A DNA stretch of 64,000 nt from Heracleum sosnowskyi (Eukaryota; Streptophyta; Magnoliopsida; Apiales; Apiaceae): contig CM061243.1 in the NCBI GenBank assembly GCA_030848705.1, forward strand, positions 102,298,436 through 102,362,435. Direction: 5' to 3'. This document shows, one piece after another, positions 1-9,708 of this stretch; the stretch's first letter is position 1, and each line of letters starts with the position of its first letter. The position numbers and the translations under genes are program-made. The notes beneath the pieces were generated by a model, which saw only the letters and a list, made by a program, of their open reading frames with translations, was not told where the DNA came from and made no database searches.

Positions 1-515
1 AAGGAAACAGGACAAAACTGACCACTGCATATGGTCGGTTATAACCACAAACGGTCGGTTTTACGGCTAAAACCGACCGTATGCAGTGGTCGGTTAAAGC
101 CTGGTCGGTTATGTCAACATGGTCAGGTTTAAGGCTAAAACCGACCGTATGTAGTGGTCGGTTATGTGAGTTTTCACAAATTAATATGTGGGTCCACTTA
201 CAACACGTGTCACCACGTGGCACAGCGTGGCACCACGTCAGTAAACTAAAACCGACCGTAGGTGGTCGGTTATATCAAAATGTAAAATGTTGACTGACAC
301 ACATAACCGACCGTGGTCAAATGTGCACAATCGGACGGTTTTATAGCAGTACGTTGGTTAAGTGTCAAAACCGACCACCTTATAACCGACCACTCTGTAA
401 GGAGATGGTCGGTTTTACACTTTGAATGTGGTCGGTTATATATGTGTACGGTCGGTTTTCTGGTAATGGAATGGTAAAAAACGGTCGGTTATGCAGCATA
501 AACGGTCGGTTTTCT
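1..515. repeat. CACTA-1 left terminal repeat and subterminal array
   Basis: The terminal inverted repeat is followed by about 18 copies of GGTCGGTT or its complement AACCGACC in both orientations. In CACTA elements such arrays are the binding sites of the TNPA-type protein, which brings the two ends together. The part from about 285 to 515 closely resembles the internal array at 4580-4860: both run GTTGACTGA, then CATAACCGACCG, then a GGTCGGTTTTCTGG...AATGGTAAAAA block. Confidence 0.85.
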
Positions 516-841
516 GTGTTTATTTTTAAAACAAATTGCAGATTCTGTTGTTTTCCCTGTACCATTCCGATACCAATATCAACCAACACATTGTATCCCC
601 TGTACCATTCCAATTCCAATATCAACTATAACATTAAATCCTATACCACTAACTACAACAAAATCAAGCGCAAACATAATTGATAAAAGATAAACCATTA
701 AAACCAAATTCAAATCTGATAAAAGGATAAACCATAAAATGTTAAGTCCGATATTTTCGGACATCCAACCAACAAAGTAACATCATTACAACCAACCAAC
801 AAGTTCAGATTTAAAATGCATAAAACAAAAGACATAAAGAA

Positions 842-2823
842 CTACGACGACAAAGAAACCGGAGAGTCGTCGGATCCATTCCCATCTTGGCCATCCCCAC
901 CATTGCCTTCATCATCGCCAACCTCCACGTCCGAGGCCACGTCCGAGGCCTCGTCCACATCCGTATAATCTCTTTCTTCCAAAGCAACCCGATTCGCCGC
1001 TTCCTATATGCACATATAATTCAACTAAAATCCAATACTATATTCTAAATGGACACAAATACAAAATGGGATCTAACTATTACCGCTTCGACACGCGCTT
1101 CAGTTTTTTGAAGGACATCATCAATCAAGGTTCCGATAATATGTACAATCTCGCCGCCAATGAGACTATTCCATTGAAGTCTTTGAGTTGGATCGACGGA
1201 TGGATCAGAGGCTTCTAGGGTGGTGCGTGCAAAGTTCGCTATCTCTTCATCGGATAGTTGGCGAGCGAATCGATTAGGATTGGCGCGAATCTCCGTGAGC
1301 ACATTTCTAACAATCGAGACATAAACATTATCGGGGAGGACATCACATTGTCTTGGAGTGGATGAAGATGAGCCGGCTTCACCTCGGGTGGAATCCCTAT
1401 AGCGAGTGGCAAGTGTGGGAATAAGATCACTAGCTCGAAGAGTGGGGAACCCGAGAACATAATTCTTTTTAGGTTTTTCACCTTCGGGAACCCCCATTGC
1501 TTCCATCCACCAATCCCAAGGCTCATCTCGATCACCCGTTTGAGTTATCTCCACCGGCATACGATCAAGAATAGCGGCATATCGTTCCTACACATTTTTC
1601 AAGTTTTATTAGAACAAATAACTTTTTTTACACTTATAATAAAGGTGAAAAAAACAAAAAAATGAGATTACCGCAATGCGACTGGCGCCCGGAGTAGTGT
1701 ATTGAGGGTTTTTTGGATCGGAGCCAACTTTCTTATGGCATTTATCCCACACCTCAAGTCTAATTGGAGGCTTACGGATTTTCCTTGTCATTTCCTTACA
1801 AATATAAAATAAGCTTATATTAGTAAATTAGTTATGTTATAAAATGAAATTAATAACCTTGTGTGTGTGTGTATACATATTTAAATATTATTACCCTTCT
1901 CACGGTGTTGAATGACCGAGCACCGGCACTATGCAACCTTTCAACATGGTCGCGGTTTGAAGCTCCAACCTTTGCCCTATGCAAGTGCCCTTCATCCGTC
2001 TCCCAATAATTTAAAAGATCTTTCCAAAATGCAAGAGACCAATAAGGGGGCCTTAACGACAACTTCGAAACCCCGGTCTCCTCCACTTTTGTCTCCACTC
2101 TCTTCTTAAGCTCATTCATAGTCCTTTTTACTGTTTTCTTTATGTGATCTTGAACAATCCTTCTTGATTGTGAACGACTTTGTCCCCTTTCATGCTTATA
2201 AAAATCCTACAAAATAGGAACAAGTGATAGTGTCAAATTCATATTCAAATCAAATTCATAACTAAATAAAAAAACAAATATAATAAAAATTAACATTGTA
2301 TTACTTACAAAAAACTGATTAGTCCTTTGCTCCAACCATTTTGGATAAGCCGCGTCAATGTCACTAAAAGTATAATGACCCATAGGCCATTTCTCACGAA
2401 TCATCCCAAGCAAAGTCTTTTTTGCCGTATTATCTTCGATACTATATAGAACAATTTAAATTATGAACACAACAAACATGATACTATATAAAACTATTAA
2501 ACAACTAATTATACTAGGACAAATAAATAAAAGTAGACTTACTGTCCATCGGAGATATTGATACGTTGTGGTTTAAGTGGTTTTTTAGCTCCGGAAATTC
2601 CGCTTGAATGTGATCGCGGTCTCCTTAGTCGATACACATGTTCTTCTACATTTGTTGGGTCCGAATCGCCATCCGAATCCGTTGGCTCATCACGCAAGGC
2701 CAACGTGCTCTTTCCCTTGCTCTTGCCCTTTCCCTTTCCATTCCCATTTCCATTTTTTGTTTGTTTACCTTTACCCTTGCCCTTATCTTTTTCAACTTCC
2801 TTACCTTTCCCTTTCTTTGCCAT
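842..2823 (-). CDS. CACTA-1 TNPA-like protein (Transposase_24, Ptta/En/Spm type), intact six-exon gene
   Basis: Exons on the minus strand: 2823-2543, 2441-2309, 2206-1895, 1794-1672, 1587-1084, 1003-842. All introns are GT-AG, the phases agree, and the joined frame is 1,515 nt (504 aa plus TAG) with no internal stop. The N-terminus (MAKKGKGKEVEKDKG...) is a Lys/Gly-rich basic tract, then an acidic linker (DSDGDSD). Exons 2-4 carry the plant En/Spm transposase pattern: Trp-rich helices (KWPMG, YPKWLEQR, PPYWSLAFWKDL), NRDHVERLHSAGARSF and the PPIRLEVWDKCHKK segment. The C-terminus is acidic (DVDEASDVASDVEVGDDEG). The family is thought to bind subterminal repeats and assist TNP2. An alternative first exon is at 3541-3627. 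An intact frame next to a deleted transposase is notable. Family call by eye. Confidence 0.82.
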
Positions 2824-2933
2824 CATCAATATCACCATTCCAATCAACATGGTAAACACTAGCCAACGAAAGAGCCCCAAAAATTTAAAAAAAAAATACG
2901 AAAATAAGTACATATCGTTAATATCATAAAAAC

Positions 2934-3046
2934 CACAAGTGCATGTTTTGCAATCAAATGAATCATAAATATTTCACATTATATAAATTCACAAGTTCAT
3001 GTTTTGCAATCAAATGAATCATAAATATTTCACATTATATAAATCA
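2934..3046. repeat. Two-copy 56-bp direct repeat
   Basis: Two nearly identical 56-bp units in tandem, each containing CATGTTTTGCAATCAAATG and ending in CATTATATAAAT. They lie upstream of the TNPA-like start codon, in what would be an intron or leader if the upstream exon is used. Confidence 0.85.
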
Positions 3047-3473
3047 AATCCAAAACATTATATAAAAACAAATAATCAAAGCAAGTAAATCGAATTCTTA
3101 AATCCAAAACAATGCTCTAATAAATATCTCAATATCAACATAGACTAATAAAACAAATACATACATATAAGAACATATCAAATGGTAGTATCATTACCGA
3201 CCGATACGTGCATGCAAAAAAAGAAAATTTTCATGTGTTTTCAAACAAATTATACAAACCGAGCAAGCAAACAACTAATCGAAGCCATAAACAAATAATC
3301 GAAACCATAAATCGAATCAAACCAACAAAACCCTCATAATCAAACCAATAACCCAACAAAAAATATACATACATACAAACAAATACAATCAAAATATAAA
3401 AACGAAACAAAGAGAAACAAATAATCGAAATTGACAAAGAGAAACAAATAATCAAAATATACATACATGAATT

Positions 3474-3477
<4 letters not shown>

Positions 3478-3509
<32 letters not shown>

Positions 3510-3520
3510 TATATATATAT
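3478..3520. repeat. (AC)n-(AT)n microsatellite
   Basis: A run of about 13 AC dinucleotides followed by ACATACAT and an AT run, immediately downstream (minus strand) of the possible first exon at 3541-3627. Confidence 0.9.
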
Positions 3521-3540
3521 AGAGGATTAATAAAACTCAC

Positions 3541-3627
3541 ATCAAGTTGAGAAAGTGGAGATGATGAATCCCTAAATTGAGAGGCACAGATTCGAGTTGA
3601 ACGAACTGAACAGACCGATTTCGCCAT
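3541..3627 (-). other. Possible upstream first exon of the CACTA-1 TNPA-like gene
   Basis: ATG at 3627 opens 29 codons (MAKSVCSVRSTRICASQFRD...) that end at a good donor site, GAT|GTGAGT. It resembles a genuine short first exon, and the region just upstream holds a GGTCGGTT pair. I could not find an in-phase acceptor joining it to the MAKKGKG start at 2823, so it may be a leader exon or chance. Confidence 0.3.
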
Positions 3628-4935
3628 TTGTGAGAGAGTTTAAGAATTGAGAGAGTTTGAGAGTTTTTAGTGTTTGGTAAAAAAGGAATGTGAAAGTGCA
3701 GATTCTTTAATTATACCCAGACTAAAACCGACCGATCGGGTGGTCGGTTTTATCATTGGGCTTTGTGACACATGCAGAACGACTTCGTTTTGTTAATGGC
3801 GGGGGTTTAATTTTTAGTGAAAAATTTTCCCCCAAAATTTTGACGGTCGGTTTTATTATAGTCGGTCAGTTTTAAGAAACCCTAATGGTCAATTTTAGTG
3901 AACCCTAGAAACCGCTAAAACGAAATAAACCTTAGAAGAAGATAATTCTAATTAATTATATAGCGTAATTTTTCGTACATAGATCAATTTTCATTGATTC
4001 TAAACATCGGTACGGTTGGATCATGTAGATCGTGTAATTTAAATTTTTTTTAATTATTTCTCAGTTTTAGGTGATATGTTCATATATTTATTATAAAAAT
4101 GTGTTTGTAATCATCAAAATAGGCTAATTTTTTGTGTATAAATATTTTTTTCCGTGATGATAACATCCGTACGGTTGGATCATTAAAATTATATTTTTAT
4201 TTTCTATGTCATGTTAATCGAGGGTTAAATTCAACTGAAAGTGCATATCTAATAAGCGAGATGTGCATTTGAAGAGGTATTGTTCAACATGATATTATGT
4301 TTATTATATTTTTAAATTTTATTTAAATGATATGAAAATAATTTTCACAATATCCGTTTATGTTGATATTTTATTATAATAATAAATTTTAATTTCAATT
4401 TAATTCACAATTAAATGTACTGATTTTACATTTTTAAATATAATTAAAACCTTAATTCAAGCAATGAGATCTGATAAAATATTGGTTTTAAACATAGTAG
4501 TACAATTATAATAATGAAAAGCGAGTGTAATTTTATAATATTTTTTTAAGAAATTAATTTATTTAAATATTTAAAATATAGAAAAGTTGACTGAGAAAGT
4601 CATAACCGACCGAAGTCAAAATGCACCATCGGTCGGTTTTCTAGCAGTTTGTTATCAAAACGTTATAACCGACCACTTCAAAACCGACCACAATCATAAC
4701 CGACCACTTCAAAACCGACCATCTTATATATATATCGGTCGGTTTTCTGGGAAATTAATGGTAAAAATTGGTCAGTTATGTGTCTAATCGGTTGGTTTTC
4801 TGGGAAATCAATGGTAAAAAATGGTCGGTTATTTGTTTAATCGGTCGGTTTTCTGGGAAGTTAATGATTAAAAAACAATACCAATACAACTAGTAACAAT
4901 TGATCATTCATTATAAGTTCAAATTACAAACAATA
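3628..4935. repeat. CACTA-1 central spacer with two internal GGTCGGTT arrays
   Basis: No gene. 3719-3890 holds GGTCGGTT/AACCGACC motifs upstream of the TNPA-like gene. It resembles the right end of the element at 7160-7320, with the same order of an AACCGACCG...GTGGTCGGTTTT pair followed by an ACGACTTCGTTTTG / ACGATGCCGTTTTG block. About 3900-4570 is very AT-rich with no recognisable feature. 4580-4860 is a second array that matches 285-515. Each CACTA-1 gene is therefore bracketed by its own pair of arrays. Confidence 0.7.
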
Positions 4936-5053
4936 TTATTCAATATCGTCAAAACCATCATCGTCTTCATCATCATTATCATCGTTATCATCACCTCCTC
5001 TTTCTTCTTCCTCTTCTTCATCTTCCTCCTCGTCCTCCTCGTTTTCTTCTTCT

Positions 5054-5088
<35 letters not shown>

Positions 5089-5619
5089 TTCTTCATGATT
5101 TTCATGCCGAATGAATGGGCCATATTGTGCAAAATCAACAAAGAGTGAAAAGCTCCCGGCATTACATCTATCTTCTTGAAAGGCATCCTCAATATCGTTT
5201 TGCACAATGATAGTTTCATCAAGTGGACGACTTTTAGACTTCACCATCGTATATATATTGATTCGTGGATTCAATACACTTGGAGCATAATATACTTGAG
5301 AGGCTTGATTAGCTAAAATAGAGATCTCATTAGACCTCAATCTTGAAGTTATATCAATGGTCACCACTCGATTCTTATCCATCTTCACACCGTCACCGAT
5401 ATTGTCAAACCATATACACTTAAACACATATACATGATTGTATTCATCATAAGTAAGTCTCATAATTTCTTGTAGTTGACCATAATAATCAAGATTATTT
5501 TCGTATGAAGTGCCTTTGACAATAATACCGAAACCGGATGCAGATGTCGTCGAAAATTTATATCCATTAACTTGACAAGTCTCAAAAGTCATGACTCTTA
5601 GTGATGGGCCTTCAAGCAA
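4936..5619 (-). CDS. CACTA-1 DUF4216 segment of the TNP2 gene, acidic C-terminus
   Basis: A 227-codon open frame, probably the last exon of the TNP2 gene. Residues ~1-155 show the DUF4216 pattern found C-terminal to CACTA transposases: GFGIIVKG, DYYGQLQEIMRLTYD, VYVFKCIWFD, then NEISILANQASQVYYAPS. The tail is an acidic tract of glutamates coded by a (TTC)n microsatellite at about 5039-5095, followed by an Asp-rich end (DDNDDNDDEDDDGFDD). The true 5' boundary is an acceptor somewhere above 5619: an in-frame ATG exists, but the preceding intron (about 5660-5740) makes an exon start likely. Function of DUF4216 is unknown. The repeat-coded tail is probably variable in length. Confidence 0.75.
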
Positions 5620-5907
5620 GTCCTTAAAACGAGGACCCTCTATCTCATCATTCTCAACCTAGTTATAAAAAAATTAATAAAACATGTAATGATAAAATCA
5701 AAATCGAGATTTAAATTTTTCTAAATGTAACAAATACCTTTTTTTAAGCCAAGTTTTAAATCGAGTCTTGACAATACGATCTAAATCTTGAGGAGTTGTC
5801 TCTGGACGTTGTCTCATAACGCGATTTTGGTACCTTCTAAAATATAGGAATAGAGAAATAATAGAAACGTGTAAATAACATAAAATAATGCAAATATGAC
5901 TATACCA

Positions 5908-6836
5908 CTAAATTAGGACAAGATATAGGTACCTTAGGTAAGGTTGAACTTCAGGAGAGTTCAAAAGAACATATTCTTCTGCAAGCAGTTGTTCATCATC
6001 ATCCATATATCTCGCTCTTTCTTTTCCGAGACATTCAATTGGATATCTAAAAACTTCTAATTTATCAGAATTTTGTACATCAAACAAAACTTCGTTACGA
6101 CGTACCAAGTTTGAGGAAAAATTGTTTCCAATAAACACAAAACTCTAATAACCGATTTCGCCATTAGATCCAAATCGGTTCTTGTCACAACAGATGAGCA
6201 CAAATCTTGAAAAAAATTTGAAATTGTCGTCAAGGCATCCACAATAGGCGTTGGTAGAAGCTCACGGATTGCAAGAGGCAACAATTTTTGAAGAAATATA
6301 TGACAGTCATGGGATTTGAATCCAAAAAATTTACACTCATCAACATTGCCCGGATAAATAGGGACTCCATTTTCAACAATTAACTCATAGAATTTTTTAG
6401 CACTATCATTTGGAGCTTCTTCTACATTACTAGTTCCCGTATCCGTGGTGTCATAATATTCATCATTTGCACCGGCAAAATCATGTAACATAGCATTAAA
6501 ATCAACCGGTTTTTCCACCCTTGGAGGTTCCCGATGACTACGATGATGTGATTTTCGACTCTCATTTCTTTGCACAACTTCTTCACCGTGCGATGTCCAC
6601 ACCGTATAACCTTCAAGCATCCCTTTAGATAGCAAGTGAAATCTAATTTCATCAATGTCTAACCAATTCAAATTCTTACAAATCTTACAAGGACACTTCA
6701 TTTTACCATCCTCCTCCACATTTTTCTCCTTTGCAAAATTTAAAAAAACCTCTACACCATTTCTATATTCGGGAGTTAAAGAAATTTTATCGCTTTGTAT
6801 TTGATTACCTATCCAACTTCTATCCATATTTGCCAT
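5908..6836 (-). pseudogene. CACTA-1 TNP2 transposase gene, internally deleted
   Basis: ATG at 6836 (MANMDRSWIGN...). Residues ~5-85 are the transposase-associated N-terminal domain: YRNGVEVFLNFA, CPCKICKNLNW, HLLSKGMLEGYTVW. After a low-complexity linker the frame jumps straight to the DUF4218 region (KSHDCHIFLQKLLPLAIRELLP...VLCLLETIFP), so the whole Transposase_21 catalytic core is missing. Near 6130 a second deletion with a frame change joins ETIFP to KLEVFRYPIECLGKERARYMDDDE...LLNSPEVQPYL in another frame (5908-6138), the segment that normally follows DUF4218. The product cannot catalyse transposition, so CACTA-1 would need TNP2 from elsewhere. Confidence 0.85.
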
Positions 6837-7159
6837 CTACATGATATATGTAAACAAATAATTTAACATTCACATATAATTGTAAAAACACATACATATA
6901 TACATTGAATTATAAACAAATATATGTAATCATAATTAAATACAAAATAGAAAAAAGAAAACTTACATTATATGATTTGTATCACTTCTTCTATTTGTTT
7001 TCTTCAATTCTCTTCTTCTTTTTTCTCTTCTCTTTCTTTTCTATGTTTTGTTTCACTTGAAGAAATGAGTGTTATAACTTCTCGGTAAAACGACATCGTT
7101 TTACCTTGCCGCAGTACAAAATAATTCAAATTTAAATATTTTTAATTCATTTTCGGGCC
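6837..7159 (-). promoter_or_regulatory. CACTA-1 TNP2 leader/promoter region
   Basis: No coding sequence. Read on the minus strand, the stretch just upstream of the ATG is pyrimidine-rich (CTTCTTCTATTTG, then TTCTCTTCTTC-type tracts), typical of a plant 5' leader, with an AT-rich segment close to the gene. No clear TATA box could be fixed. Confidence 0.4.
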
Positions 7160-7334
7160 TACTGTCAGTAATGGTCGGTTTTAATGTTGACATGTCAGCA
7201 CTAAAACCGACCGTTATTATGTGGTCGGTTTTGACTCTGCCACATCAGCCAAAACGATGCCGTTTTGTTTGAAACTACAGTGATAACCGGCGGTCGGTTT
7301 TATACGGTCGGTTTTGTCCTGTTTCCTTGTAGTG
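7160..7334. repeat. CACTA-1 right subterminal array and terminal inverted repeat
   Basis: Four GGTCGGTT motifs and one AACCGACC motif lead to the terminal repeat, which ends ...CCTGTTTCCTTGTAGTG at 7334. It pairs with the left end of the window. The following bases AGT are the likely target duplication. Confidence 0.88.
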
Positions 7335-7342
7335 AGTATTCA

Positions 7343-7705
7343 TTCACTATAAGGACTGAAGGCAACGTCCTTGTAGTTGTAGAAGAATCTACATGAGATG
7401 CTAGAAAGTGGCCTGTCAGAGAAAGCCAGGTCCTGTGTTTTCATGATCTCTCTGGCTGCAGCGACAGAACTGACCACAACCACAGGTGTACTCCCCAAGT
7501 GAATTAGCATCATTGGCCCGTGCCTTTGAGCTAATAATCTGAGTGAAATGTGCCTGTCTTGGCTAACTTGGTGAAAATTTCCAATGATCGGAAACTTTGT
7601 AGGAGATGGTAGCTGTTTGTGGTTCTCCTTTTTTGTTGATAGTCTGTAGCAAAAGACGGTGAAGAGCAGTAAGAAGAAAAAAGCTAAAAACAATATGATC
7701 GTCAT
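7343..7705 (-). pseudogene. Cytochrome P450, CYP71-clan N-terminal fragment, split by CACTA-1
   Basis: ATG at 7705 starts a typical microsomal P450: hydrophobic anchor at residues 1-20 (MTIILFLAFFFLLLFTVFCY), then the proline hinge LPSPTKFPIIGNFHQV, then RHISLRLLAQRHGPMMLIHLG, SSVAAAREIMKTQDLAFSDRP and KDVAFSPYSE. Intact family members run to about 500 residues with EYWRQ-like sequence next. Here a GAAT-GAAT duplication (7338-7345 on the plus strand) puts TGA after PYSE, and CACTA-1 begins four bases further on. The heme-binding half would lie left of the window. The 22.9-kb duplication starts 99 bp upstream of the ATG. Subfamily cannot be fixed from this fragment. Likely a dead allele. Confidence 0.85.
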
Positions 7706-8396
7706 GGTGACAGATTCAAGATGGTTGAGAAAGACAAGGTATGAAATGATACTCTGAATGCTACAAAGTATTACATAGATAGATAGGTGGTCCTAGACAT
7801 TCCCAGATAAGTAAAACTGAGTACATAAATGTTTAAATTGGAATATAATTAAGTAGATATTATCCTTGGCCACCCCAATCAACTTAATAATTGATAGAAC
7901 ATATGTTATATCTTAACTACTTAAGGTTTTAAATCTACAGGGTTCTCAACCAGACTAAATATGTTATGAACTTTTAATTGTAGACTAAATGTGTTAAAAG
8001 TATAACTGAATGCAAAATACTACAGTGACATGGACAATAAATCTTTATCCAAATACGGTGTGAGTACCATTTTAGTGGACAGTTGCCATTTCCTAACGTT
8101 TACAGTTGACCATGTATGTATGTCAGTATGTGGCACAGTCGACAAAAAATGGTTGGTAACTGATAATTTGTGTGCATACTCGCAAATGGTTGTATGGAAG
8201 GGCCTCAAATTTAAATGGATATATATCTTGAATCTAAAAAATAAAAATTGTCCGAAAACCGAAACTTATGACCCAAAATCAAATTTTTTTTTTTTTTTTT
8301 TTGCTAACGATCTATTTTATAAATTTGAATAAAATGAAGTATACGCCTCAGAGAAAACAGAATTAATCCCGAAGCTAAAATTCAAGTTGTAAATTG
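7706..8396. other. P450 upstream region and unassigned AT-rich sequence
   Basis: 7706-7803 is the leader and proximal promoter of the P450 fragment (minus strand). 7804 is the left breakpoint of the tandem duplication. No gene is recognised in 7804-8396; a 19-base T run lies at 8284-8302. The stretch contains an unremarkable 100-codon frame that I do not consider coding. Confidence 0.5.
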
Positions 8397-8757
8397 TTTT
8401 TTTTTGACAAATTTAAAGCAAATTTCATTAACTTGAAAATAACTCGGTCGACACAAATCCCCAACCGGCTATGCAATCAGGTTTAAAAACAAATAAACGA
8501 GCTAAACAATTAATCGCTTTGTTTCCGGATCGCTTAACATAAATAATATAAAAATTCTTTGAAAAAGAAAAGATTACAATTGGCTTCCCGAGAAATCCAA
8601 CCTACACCATCCATAAAGCCACTAACATCACAATTGACCTTCACACAATTAATTCCGGTTGTAGTCCAATGTTCAGAACTTTCAGTTGCATCAACTGAAA
8701 TTGGAAGGACATATGCCCTCATAATATGAATAATCTTCCATTGTGTAAATTGTTAAG
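8397..8757 (-). mobile_element. LINE 3' end with RNase H (RVT_3-like) remnant
   Basis: On the minus strand the translation reads SSEHWTTTGINCVKVNCDVSGFMDGVGWISRE (8534-8722) and, after a break, KRSGNKAINCLARLFVFK...GWGFVSTELFSS with a stop at 8428-8430. These match the start (W...VKVN.D...G.GW..R) and end (.R..NKA...LAR) of the RNase H domain at the C-terminus of plant LINEs; the middle is deleted. A 9-base A tract (minus strand, 8397-8405) shortly after the stop fits a LINE poly(A) end. A host RNase H-like gene fragment is an alternative. Confidence 0.55.
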
Positions 8758-8786
8758 ATAGGAACAAACCTCAAATCTTGATAAAA

Positions 8787-9641
8787 TTCAAGCTCTAAGA
8801 GTAATACAGACTTGTAAGTTTAAACTTACAATTCAACTAGTTTAGCTTAACTACTAACTAACATTCAACTAGTTTAGCTTGACTAAATAGTAACTTACAA
8901 TTCAACTAGTTTAGCTTAACTAAATATATGAGCCTAAAATATTAGAGCCCACCCGCAATAGTTCCATCCAGTACGGCAGTTTCGCTTTCCTATTTCGCTT
9001 GTGCAACATTGTCTCATGTAGTTTTTCCTTCCTTGATCTAAAGTTGCCTAAAGATCACAAACAACCGGCCGGGTTCTTGGGGCGCTCGCATGCACACTGA
9101 GTTATATTCCCATGTTGTTGCCTTATTCTTTCGAGCATGTTCCTTCCATCATCTCGATCCCGAGCATTAGCAGCCATTTCACTATCTCCTCCGGCAAGTC
9201 CTGGTAAGATATAGCAACCAAGAAAAGTACCTAAATAAATCCATGTCTCAAACTTGAAATCGTGAGACAACCTAACAAATATTATGTCATCCATATTCAA
9301 GCCCTTATTTCCGGTCGGTCTCAAAGCCGCCTGCAAATCATTCACATTAAAAATCCCACCATCAATGTTCCGATACACATCCAAATCAGTTCCTTGACAT
9401 CCACCTTTAACACCCGCAAAACCACCATTCTCATGAGTTTGCCCACCAAATACATACAATTGTAATATGTTTACAAAAGAAGATATAAAACATTGCACTT
9501 TTCAAATATGTCGACACATAAAATATTGTTTTTTGATAATTAAACGCATTTACATATTCAAAAGGTTCAAACTCTCTGTATCTCATAAGATATTTCACTA
9601 TACGAAGAAGTCATTATTACACATATACAATAAAATTAACC
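8787..9641 (-). repeat. Repeat X, copy within the duplicated unit
   Basis: This stretch matches 56008-58161 (minus the solo LTR there) almost base for base, with clear boundaries at ATTCAAGCTCTAAG on the left and AAATTAACCAAA on the right. Near its left end are three copies of ATTCAACTAGTTTAGCTT (8831, 8863, 8900). No terminal inverted repeat, LTR or Helitron end was found. It carries the reading frame at 9055-9498. It may be a captured gene fragment spread by an unknown element. Confidence 0.75.
9055..9498 (-). CDS. Unidentified 147-codon frame inside repeat X
   Basis: Translation begins MQCFISSFVNILQLYVFGG and continues with a Gly-rich segment (HENGGFAGVKGGCQGTDLD), then LNMDDIIFVRLSHDFKFETW, a short hydrophobic stretch (YLGTFLGCYILPGLAGG) and a charged end (ARDRDDGRNMLERIRQQHG). 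I do not recognise the family. Composition looks protein-like rather than random. The other repeat X copy (56008-58161) has lost the frame through a 1-bp deletion near 57887 and an LTR insertion. The first residues may be intronic, so the start is uncertain. Confidence 0.4.
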   Translation of the reverse strand: MQCFISSFVNILQLYVFGGQTHENGGFAGVKGGCQGTDLDVYRNIDGGIFNVNDLQAALRPTGNKGLNMDDIIFVRLSHDFKFETWIYLGTFLGCYILPGLAGGDSEMAANARDRDDGRNMLERIRQQHGNITQCACERPKNPAGCL

Positions 9642-9708
9642 AAATTGAGAATACTTCTTTGCTTATGAATACTTCTTCCTCCTCATCCGTCTCATTGACC
9701 TCGACAAT

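Larger units (their letters stand above)
1..7334 (-). mobile_element. CACTA-1, CACTA/En-Spm transposon (left tip outside window)
   Basis: The right end reads ...GTCCTGTTTCCTTGTAGTG and stops at 7334. Its reverse complement, CACTACAAGGAAACAGGAC, matches the first bases of the window (AAGGAAACAGGAC), so only about six bases (CACTAC) of the left inverted repeat are cut off. Both ends are packed with GGTCGGTT / AACCGACC subterminal repeats, the hallmark of CACTA elements. Both genes lie on the minus strand: a deleted TNP2 transposase gene (4936-6836) and a TNPA-like Transposase_24 gene (842-2823). The three bases after the right end, AGT, are the probable 3-bp target duplication; the partner copy is outside the window. 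The element lies in the coding part of a P450 gene. Confidence 0.93.

Noticed and set aside
1..515. GGTCGGTT array considered as a CRISPR or satellite array
   Set aside because: Spacing is irregular, both orientations occur, and it abuts a CACTA terminal inverted repeat; it is a subterminal repeat zone of a plant transposon.
2558..2929. Open frames of 74-123 codons on the plus strand opposite the TNPA-like gene
   Set aside because: They mirror the Lys/Gly-rich repetitive exon on the other strand (low-complexity Phe/Pro/Leu translation) and have no independent support.
4900..5148. 82-codon plus-strand frame rich in Ile/Phe
   Set aside because: It is the antisense reading of the acidic DUF4216 tail and its TTC microsatellite.
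8030..8332. 100-codon plus-strand frame (MDNKSLSKYG...)
   Set aside because: Runs into a 19-base T tract, shows no domain pattern and has no neighbouring signals; treated as chance.
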